DNA of 64,000 nucleotides. Source: Verticiella sediminum. GTDB lineage: Bacteria; Pseudomonadota; Gammaproteobacteria; Burkholderiales; Burkholderiaceae_B. Of the stretch, positions 58,502-64,000 are shown piece after piece. Numbering within the stretch: position 1 is the stretch's first letter; every line of letters starts with the position of its first letter. The notes beneath the pieces are model-generated. The model ran no database searches. It was not told the DNA's origin and saw only the letters and a program-made list of their open reading frames with translations. The translations under genes and the position numbers were made by a program. The stretch lies in the NCBI RefSeq assembly GCF_007558815.1, contig NZ_VLTJ01000042.1:372001-436000 (forward strand). The letters are read 5' to 3'.

Positions 58502-59758
58502 TCAGGCGGCCCGGGAGCTGCCTTCGTCCGCGGGCGCCACGCAGACGCTTACCGGCAGGGCGGCCACGCCGACGAAAGGCACGCCGCTGCCATGGGTGAC
58601 CTCGAACACCACCGCCTGATCCCAGCGGTCGTAGTTGCCCGCGACGTGCGCGTCGTCGTCATGCAGGGCCATGCTGATGTGATAGTGGCCCACGCCCAGG
58701 TTCAAGGCTGGAATGTTGAACTCCACGCGCTGGGGCACGCCGGGCTGCAGGCCCAGATCGGTCCAGCCCTGGCGGCGCGTGTTCATGCCGTACACGTCGT
58801 AGCCGGTGCGATCGCGGATCGTCATGCCCAGCGTCAGGCCGGGCAAGGGCTCGTTGGCCAGCACGTCGATGCACAGCCGGGCCGGCTCGCCGACGCGGAA
58901 CATCGGCTGCTCCACCGCGTTCACGTCGTCGGCGCCGAGGATGCGGCAGGACAGCATGCGCGCGCGGCCGTTGCCGGAGCGGCGGCCGAGCTGACCCAGT
59001 TCCTTCTCCGGGTCCCTGGCGTCCTCGCGCGCCGAGATCAGCGCGTAGTAGTAGTCGAGCACGTCGTTGGGATCGCCGTCGCGCAGCACGCCGCCTTCGC
59101 CCAGCAACAGCGCACGGTCGCACAGCGCCTTGATCGCGCCGGGATCGTGCGACACGAAGAGCAGCGTCGCGCCTTCCTCGCGGAACTGGCGGATGCGCGC
59201 GAACGACTTGTGCTGGAAGTAGGCGTCGCCCACCGACAGCGCCTCGTCGACGATCAGCACGTCCGGCTTGAAGGCGGTGGCCACGGCGAACGCCACGCGC
59301 ACCTGCATCCCGCTGGAATAGGTGCGCACCGGCATGTCGAAGTAGTCGCCGACTTCGGCGAAGGCCTCGATCTGCGCCATCACCGCGTCCATCTCGGCGC
59401 GCGTGCGGCCGGTCATCTGGCCCGACATGTAGGCGTTCTCGCGGCCGGTGAAATCCGGATGGAAGCCCAGGCCGAGCTCGAGCAGCGCCGAGATCGTGCC
59501 GCCCTTGCGGATCGCGCCCTCGGTGGGCGCGGTCGTACCTGCGATCATCTTGAGCAGGGTGCTCTTGCCGGCGCCGTTGACGCCGATCAGGCCGAGCGCC
59601 TGGCCCGGCATGACGTCGAACGAGACGTTGCGCAGCACCCAGCGCAGGCGCGCCGGATCGGGCCTGCCGCTCACCAGGCGGCGCAGCAGATCCTTCTTGC
59701 CATAGGCGCTGGCATACGCCTTGCCGACGTTCTGAATGGAGAGGACGGGAGCGGACAT
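58502..59758 (-). CDS. wzt: Polysaccharide ABC exporter ATPase with C-terminal substrate-recognition domain (Wzt)
   Basis: A 418-residue ATPase. The nucleotide-binding domain (about 1-245) has Walker A GLIGVNGAGKSTLLKMIAG, YSSGMQVRVAFAVA signature, Walker B VLIVDEALSVGD and the switch FVSHDPGAI. GLGFHPDFTGRENAYMSGQMTG is typical of the teichoic acid/O-antigen subfamily. Residues about 265-410 form a beta-sandwich Wzt-C domain (CIDVLANEPLPGLTLGMTIRDRTGYDVYGMNTRRQG, IPALNLGVGHYHISMAL) that in E. coli O9a-type systems recognises the modified non-reducing end of the polymer before export. It lies 16 bases downstream of wzm, on the same strand. Confidence 0.94.
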   Translation of the reverse strand: MSAPVLSIQNVGKAYASAYGKKDLLRRLVSGRPDPARLRWVLRNVSFDVMPGQALGLIGVNGAGKSTLLKMIAGTTAPTEGAIRKGGTISALLELGLGFHPDFTGRENAYMSGQMTGRTRAEMDAVMAQIEAFAEVGDYFDMPVRTYSSGMQVRVAFAVATAFKPDVLIVDEALSVGDAYFQHKSFARIRQFREEGATLLFVSHDPGAIKALCDRALLLGEGGVLRDGDPNDVLDYYYALISAREDARDPEKELGQLGRRSGNGRARMLSCRILGADDVNAVEQPMFRVGEPARLCIDVLANEPLPGLTLGMTIRDRTGYDVYGMNTRRQGWTDLGLQPGVPQRVEFNIPALNLGVGHYHISMALHDDDAHVAGNYDRWDQAVVFEVTHGSGVPFVGVAALPVSVCVAPADEGSSRAA

Positions 59759-59774
59759 GGCGACGTGCTTGAGC

Positions 59775-60581
59775 CTACAGGTAATCGAGGAGTTCGGCGT
59801 ACAGGCGCTTGTACGCGAACACGGCCGCGAGCGCGATCACCGCGGCGATGCCGGCCGTGTAATACAGCGAATCGAGGGTGGGATAGGTGCCGGTCAGGAA
59901 GATCTGCTGCAGGTTGGTGATCGGCCGCACGATCGGGTTCCAATACACCAGCTCGCGCATCCAGTCCGAAAGAATCGTGATCGGGTACACGATGGGCGTG
60001 GCCCAGAAGAGCATCTGCAGCCCGATGTCCAGCGTCTGGCCGACGTCGCGAGCAAAAACGTGCAGCACGCCGGCGAGCAGGCCCACGGCCAGGCCCAGCA
60101 GCACCAGCGCCACCAGGCTGGGAATCGCCCACAGCACCACCCATCCCGGCCAGGCGTCGACCAGCAGCAGGAACACGAAGAAGAGCGCGGTGAGCACCAG
60201 GAAGTTGAAGCCTGCCACCACCACCACGGGCACGAGCAGCACCAGCTTGGGGAACTGCACTTTCTTGATGAGGTTGGCGTGCTCGAGGAACACCCCCTTG
60301 GTCCGGGTGGTGACTTCGACGAACAGCGACCAGGTGATGAGGCCGGCGCAGATGAACTGGCTGTAGGCGAACGGCGAGGTTTGCGCCCCGGGCAGGCGGG
60401 CGTGCATGACCTGAGAAAACACCAGGGTGTATATCAGGATCATGGACAGCGGCTGCAGGATCAGCCAGAGCGGGCCCAGGACCGAGCCCGTATAGCGCGC
60501 GCGCAGGTCGCGCTCGGAAATGGCCCTGATCATGCCGCGGAACTTCCAGGTCCCGACCAGCATCGTGTGCAAGCTTCTCAT
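59775..60581 (-). CDS. wzm: Polysaccharide ABC exporter permease (Wzm)
   Basis: A 268-residue ABC-2 permease with six hydrophobic segments. The N-terminal amphipathic part MLVGTWKFRGMIRAISERDLRARYTGSVLGPLWLILQPLSMILIYTLVFS in outline carries the ARYxxSxLGxLW motif typical of O-antigen and capsule permeases. Later come GVFLEHANLIKKVQFPKLVLLVPVVVV and LFWATPIVYPI, also hallmarks. It forms the transmembrane channel through which lipid-linked polysaccharide crosses the inner membrane, powered by Wzt. The ATG complements 60579-60581. Confidence 0.94.
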   Translation of the reverse strand: MRSLHTMLVGTWKFRGMIRAISERDLRARYTGSVLGPLWLILQPLSMILIYTLVFSQVMHARLPGAQTSPFAYSQFICAGLITWSLFVEVTTRTKGVFLEHANLIKKVQFPKLVLLVPVVVVAGFNFLVLTALFFVFLLLVDAWPGWVVLWAIPSLVALVLLGLAVGLLAGVLHVFARDVGQTLDIGLQMLFWATPIVYPITILSDWMRELVYWNPIVRPITNLQQIFLTGTYPTLDSLYYTAGIAAVIALAAVFAYKRLYAELLDYL

Positions 60582-60838
60582 GGTGGCGGCGATTGTACCG
60601 GAGAGGCCTGCGCGCAGCGGCCACCACCGCGTATCAGGATGCGTCGCGAAACGGCCGGGTACACCGTCTGCTGCGCGCGCCGACTAAGGTCGATCCCGAT
60701 TGCGCGCGCCCCACGGTCGCGCTACAACCGACACGACACACGAGAAACGATGCACCGCGCCCGCGCGTGCTCCGGCAGCTTCCACAAGAGGCCCGTCCGG
60801 GGTCTCGCACGGGCTTCCGCCATCCTCACGGAGACATC

Positions 60839-63800
60839 ATGAACGCACCCCTTACGGCGGGGCAGCAAGCCGCGCTGCAAAACGTCACACTGGACGACAA
60901 GTACACGCTGGAACACGGCCGGGCCTGGATGAGCGGCATCCACGCGCTGGTGCGCCTGCCCATGCTGCAGCGCGAGCGCGACCTGGCCGCCGGGCTCAAC
61001 ACCGCCGGTTTCGTATCCGGCTATCGCGGCTCGCCGCTGGGCGGGCTGGACCAGAATCTCTGGAAGGCCAAGGCCCATCTGGCCGAACACCACATCCGCT
61101 TCACGCCGGGCCTGAACGAGGAGCTGGCCGCCACCGCCGTCTGGGGCACGCAGCAGGTCAACCTCTACCCGGGCGCCAAGTACGACGGCGTGTACAGCAT
61201 GTGGTACGGCAAGGGCCCGGGCGTGGACCGCTGCGGCGACGTCTTCAAGCACGCCAACGCCGCCGGCACATCGCCCCACGGCGGCGTGCTGGTGCTGGCG
61301 GGCGACGACCACCCCGCCAAGTCCTCCACCCTGCCCCACCAGAGCGACCACATCCTGAAGGCGGCCATGCTGCCCGTGCTCTTTCCGGCCAGCGTGCAGG
61401 AGTACCTGGACTACGGCCTGCACGGCTGGGCCATGAGCCGCTATGCCGGCGTCTGGGTCGGCATGAAATGCCTGACCGACATCGTCGAGGCCTCGGCCTC
61501 CGTCGAGATCGACCCCGACCGCGCGCGCATCGTGCTGCCCGAGGATTTCACCATGCCCGAGGGCGGCCTGAACATCCGCTGGCCCGACACGCCGCTGCAG
61601 CAGGAAGCCCGGCTGCTCGACTACAAGCTGTACGCCGCGCTGGCCTACGCGCGCGCCAACCGGTTGAACCGCACCGTCTTCGATGCACCCGACGCGCGCT
61701 TCGGCATCGCCGCCTCGGGCAAGGCCTATCTCGACACCCGGCAGGCGCTGGAGGATCTCGGCCTGGACGAGCTTTCCTGCCGGCGCGTCGGCCTGCGCCT
61801 GTACAAGGTCGGCATGGTCTGGCCGCTGGAGGCGCAGGGCATCCGCCAGTTCGCCGACGGCCTGGACGAGATCCTGGTGGTCGAGGAAAAGCGCCAGGTC
61901 ATCGAATACCAGATCAAGGAAGAACTCTTCAGCTGGATCGGCAGCGGCAAGAAGATCCCGCGCGTGATCGGCAAGTTCGACGAGAAGGACGGCGGCGAAT
62001 GGGCCGTGCCCCAGGGCAACTGGATCCTGCCGGCGCACTACGAGCTCGACCCCGCCCTGGTCGCCAAGGCCATCGGCGCGCGCCTCTTGCGCTACGCCCT
62101 GCCCGACGACGTGCGCGCCGGCATCCAGGCGCGCCTGGCCGTGATCGAGGCCAAGGAGCGCGAGCTTGCGCGCCCGCGCGTGGTCACCGAGCGCAAGCCC
62201 TGGTTCTGTTCGGGCTGCCCGCACAACACCTCCACCCGGGTACCCGAGGGCTCGCGAGCGGTGGCCGGCATCGGCTGCCACTACATGGTCACGTGGATGG
62301 ACCGCAGCACGTCCACCTTCACCCAGATGGGCGGCGAAGGCGTGCCCTGGATCGGCCAGGCCCCGTTCACCGAGGAGGGCCACATCTTCGCCAACCTGGG
62401 CGACGGCACCTATCTGCACTCGGGCTCCCTGGCGATCCGCGCCGCGCTCACCGCGGGCGTGCCGATCACCTACAAGATCCTCTTCAACGACGCCGTGGCC
62501 ATGACCGGCGGCCAACCCCTGGACGGCGCCCTGACGGTGCCCGTCATCACCCGCCAGGTCGCCGCCGAGGGCGTGCAGCGCATCGTCATCGTCACCGACG
62601 AGCCCGCGAAGTACCGCAACGCGAAGGATCTCGCCGCCGGCGTCACGGTGCACCATCGCGACGAACTCGACGCCGTGCAGCGCGAACTGCGCGAGTACCA
62701 CGGCGTCTCGGTGCTGATCTACGACCAGACCTGCGCCACGGAGAAGCGGCGCCGCCGCAAGCGCAACGCCTATCCCGACCCGGCGCGCCGCGTCGTCATC
62801 AACGAGCGCGTGTGCGAAGGCTGCGGCGATTGCTCCGACAAATCCAACTGCCTGTCGGTCGAGCCGCTGGAGACCGAACTCGGACGCAAGCGCGAGATCA
62901 ACCAGTCCAGCTGCAACAAGGACTACTCCTGTCTGAACGGCTTCTGCCCGAGCTTCGTCACCGTGGAGGGCGGCAAGATGCGCAAGGCCGCCACCGGCAC
63001 GCAGCAGAGCGAGGCGCCGAGCGGGCTGCCCGAGCCTGCGCTGCCGTCGCTGGCGCAGCCCTATGGCATCGTGGTCGCCGGCGTGGGCGGCACCGGCGTG
63101 GTCACGATCGGGCAGTTGATCGGCATGGCCGCCCACCTCGAAGGCAAGGGCTGTTCGGTGCTCGACATGGCCGGCCTGGCGCAAAAGGGCGGCGCGGTGC
63201 ATTCGCACGTCGTGCTGGCCGCCGCGCCCGAGCGCATCCACAGCACCCGCGTGGCCATGGGCGCAGCCGACCTCATCCTGGCCGGCGACCTCATCGTCGG
63301 CACCGGCCAGGAGACGCTGGCGCGCGCGCAGGCCGGCCGCACCCACGCCCTGGTCAACAGCGACGTGGCGCCCACCTCGGCGTTCATCCACGACCCCGAC
63401 TGGACGCTGCCCGGCAGCAACCTGGAGCAAGACCTGGCGAACGCGGTGGGCGGCTCGCAGCGCGTCGCGCACCTGGACGCATCCCGTCTGGCGGCGGCCC
63501 TGCTGGGCGACGCCATCTACGCCAATCCGCTGATGCTCGGCTACGCCGTGCAGCGCGGCTGGCTGCCTCTGGGCATCACCGCCCTGCGCCGTGCGATCGA
63601 ACTGAACGCAACGGCGGTTGCCAACAACCTGGCCGCATTCGAATGGGGCCGAGCCCTGGCCCACGACCCGGCGCTGGCCGGCCAGCTACTGGCGCCGGCC
63701 AACGTGGTCGAGCTCAAGCGGGCGGACGAACAGGCCGTCGGCACCGCGGGCACGCGCGACGACGGCAACCTCGCGCACGTCGTCGAACGGCGCACGGCGT

Positions 63801-64000
63801 ATCTCGCGCAGTACCAGAATGCGTCGTATGCCGAACGCTACCGCGCCTTCGTCGAAGCCGCCGCCGCCCGCGAACACGAGCGCACAGGCGGCAGCGAGCT
63901 CGCGCTCGCCATCGCGCGCAACCTCTTCAAGCTCATGGCGTACAAGGACGAGTACGAGGTGGCGCGGCTCTACACCGACGGCGAGTTCCTGCGCCGGGTC
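60839..64000 (+). CDS. Indolepyruvate ferredoxin oxidoreductase family protein, fused subunits (runs off the window)
   Basis: 1054 codons visible, open at the right edge. It oxidatively decarboxylates aryl- or branched-chain 2-oxo acids to acyl-CoA, passing electrons to ferredoxin. Order seen: pyrimidine-binding domain from GFVSGYRGSPLGGLDQNLW and EELAATAVWGTQQ; TPP domain with KPWFCSGCPHNTSTRVPEGSRAVAGIGCHYM and GQAPFTEEGHIFANLGDGTYLHSG; an iron-sulfur segment CEGCGDCSDKSNC and CNKDYSCLNGFCPS; the gamma (POR) domain from GIVVAGVGGTGVVTIGQLIGMAAHLEGKGCSVLDMAGLAQKGGAVHSHV. The fused format of about 1150-1200 residues is common in Burkholderiales. The ATG is at 60839. The 257-base spacer before it shows nothing else. 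Confidence 0.93.
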   Translation, partial: MNAPLTAGQQAALQNVTLDDKYTLEHGRAWMSGIHALVRLPMLQRERDLAAGLNTAGFVSGYRGSPLGGLDQNLWKAKAHLAEHHIRFTPGLNEELAATAVWGTQQVNLYPGAKYDGVYSMWYGKGPGVDRCGDVFKHANAAGTSPHGGVLVLAGDDHPAKSSTLPHQSDHILKAAMLPVLFPASVQEYLDYGLHGWAMSRYAGVWVGMKCLTDIVEASASVEIDPDRARIVLPEDFTMPEGGLNIRWPDTPLQQEARLLDYKLYAALAYARANRLNRTVFDAPDARFGIAASGKAYLDTRQALEDLGLDELSCRRVGLRLYKVGMVWPLEAQGIRQFADGLDEILVVEEKRQVIEYQIKEELFSWIGSGKKIPRVIGKFDEKDGGEWAVPQGNWILPAHYELDPALVAKAIGARLLRYALPDDVRAGIQARLAVIEAKERELARPRVVTERKPWFCSGCPHNTSTRVPEGSRAVAGIGCHYMVTWMDRSTSTFTQMGGEGVPWIGQAPFTEEGHIFANLGDGTYLHSGSLAIRAALTAGVPITYKILFNDAVAMTGGQPLDGALTVPVITRQVAAEGVQRIVIVTDEPAKYRNAKDLAAGVTVHHRDELDAVQRELREYHGVSVLIYDQTCATEKRRRRKRNAYPDPARRVVINERVCEGCGDCSDKSNCLSVEPLETELGRKREINQSSCNKDYSCLNGFCPSFVTVEGGKMRKAATGTQQSEAPSGLPEPALPSLAQPYGIVVAGVGGTGVVTIGQLIGMAAHLEGKGCSVLDMAGLAQKGGAVHSHVVLAAAPERIHSTRVAMGAADLILAGDLIVGTGQETLARAQAGRTHALVNSDVAPTSAFIHDPDWTLPGSNLEQDLANAVGGSQRVAHLDASRLAAALLGDAIYANPLMLGYAVQRGWLPLGITALRRAIELNATAVANNLAAFEWGRALAHDPALAGQLLAPANVVELKRADEQAVGTAGTRDDGNLAHVVERRTAYLAQYQNASYAERYRAFVEAAAAREHERTGGSELALAIARNLFKLMAYKDEYEVARLYTDGEFLRRV

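Noticed and set aside
60722-63664. 980-codon minus-strand open frame
   Set aside because: It is antisense to the indolepyruvate oxidoreductase gene, has no domain, and shows biased Val/Ala/Gly/His composition.
1-64000. Mobile elements, CRISPR arrays, tRNA or rRNA genes
   Set aside because: I looked for transposase or integrase motifs, regularly spaced repeats, tRNA cloverleaf hallmarks and rRNA-like stretches and saw none; the only tandem repeat is the 84-bp unit in moaA. A tRNAscan-SE or ISfinder run could overturn this.

Overview
The window is GC-rich DNA with tight gene packing and many 1-17 bp gene overlaps. Gene content and order point to a betaproteobacterium of the Burkholderiales, most likely Alcaligenaceae (Bordetella/Achromobacter relatives). 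The evidence is the mla–ABC–bolA–murA order, the dcd–arginine decarboxylase–flavoprotein order, a Bug/TctC-type binding protein beside acyl-CoA enzymes, and a long fused indolepyruvate ferredoxin oxidoreductase. Assignment to a genus is inference.

Region 1 (1-8459, minus strand) is a cell-envelope block. It holds the start of murA, ibaG (BolA family), a YadGH-type ABC exporter and the mlaFEDAC phospholipid-trafficking operon. Between the exporter and mlaC, where related genomes usually carry mlaB, there is instead an orphan ATP synthase epsilon-like gene and a DASS anion transporter. Region 2 (8575-15000) is mixed. It contains an Lrp-type regulator divergent from phhA (phenylalanine hydroxylase), a LysR regulator, OsmC, a strong candidate small RNA at 11801-11934, a nitroreductase, a VapBC-type toxin-antitoxin pair and a BaiN-like flavoprotein. 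Region 3 (15000-25821) holds arginine decarboxylase, dcd, a ComF protein, a BioC-like methyltransferase, rhlE, a LysE exporter and the pqiABC operon.

Region 4 (25845-40989) is a molybdenum cofactor (Moco) and formate-oxidoreductase district: fdhD fused to a winged helix, an FdhF/YdeP-type oxidoreductase, a ModE-like regulator with a binding-protein domain, moaA, mobA, and, on the other strand, moeA, moaB, moaE and a moaC–moaD fusion. A catabolic island (CaiC-like CoA ligase, Bug binding protein, two crotonases, IclR regulator) sits inside it. The moaA 5' end contains two translated tandem copies of an extragenic repeat that also occurs elsewhere in the window.

Region 5 (41138-44493) holds prfC, an unknown membrane-anchored protein, bacterioferritin and its ferredoxin. 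Region 6 (44715-60581) is a surface-polysaccharide locus: manC (GDP-mannose supply), five glycosyltransferase proteins (one with three GT-B modules, one of 1070 residues with up to three), two coiled-coil proteins of which one carries a degenerate methyltransferase domain, and a Wzm/Wzt ABC exporter whose ATPase has a C-terminal substrate-recognition domain. I infer an ABC-dependent, mannose-containing O-antigen-like polymer. The window ends inside a large indolepyruvate ferredoxin oxidoreductase gene. I found no tRNA, rRNA, CRISPR array, insertion sequence or phage genes.
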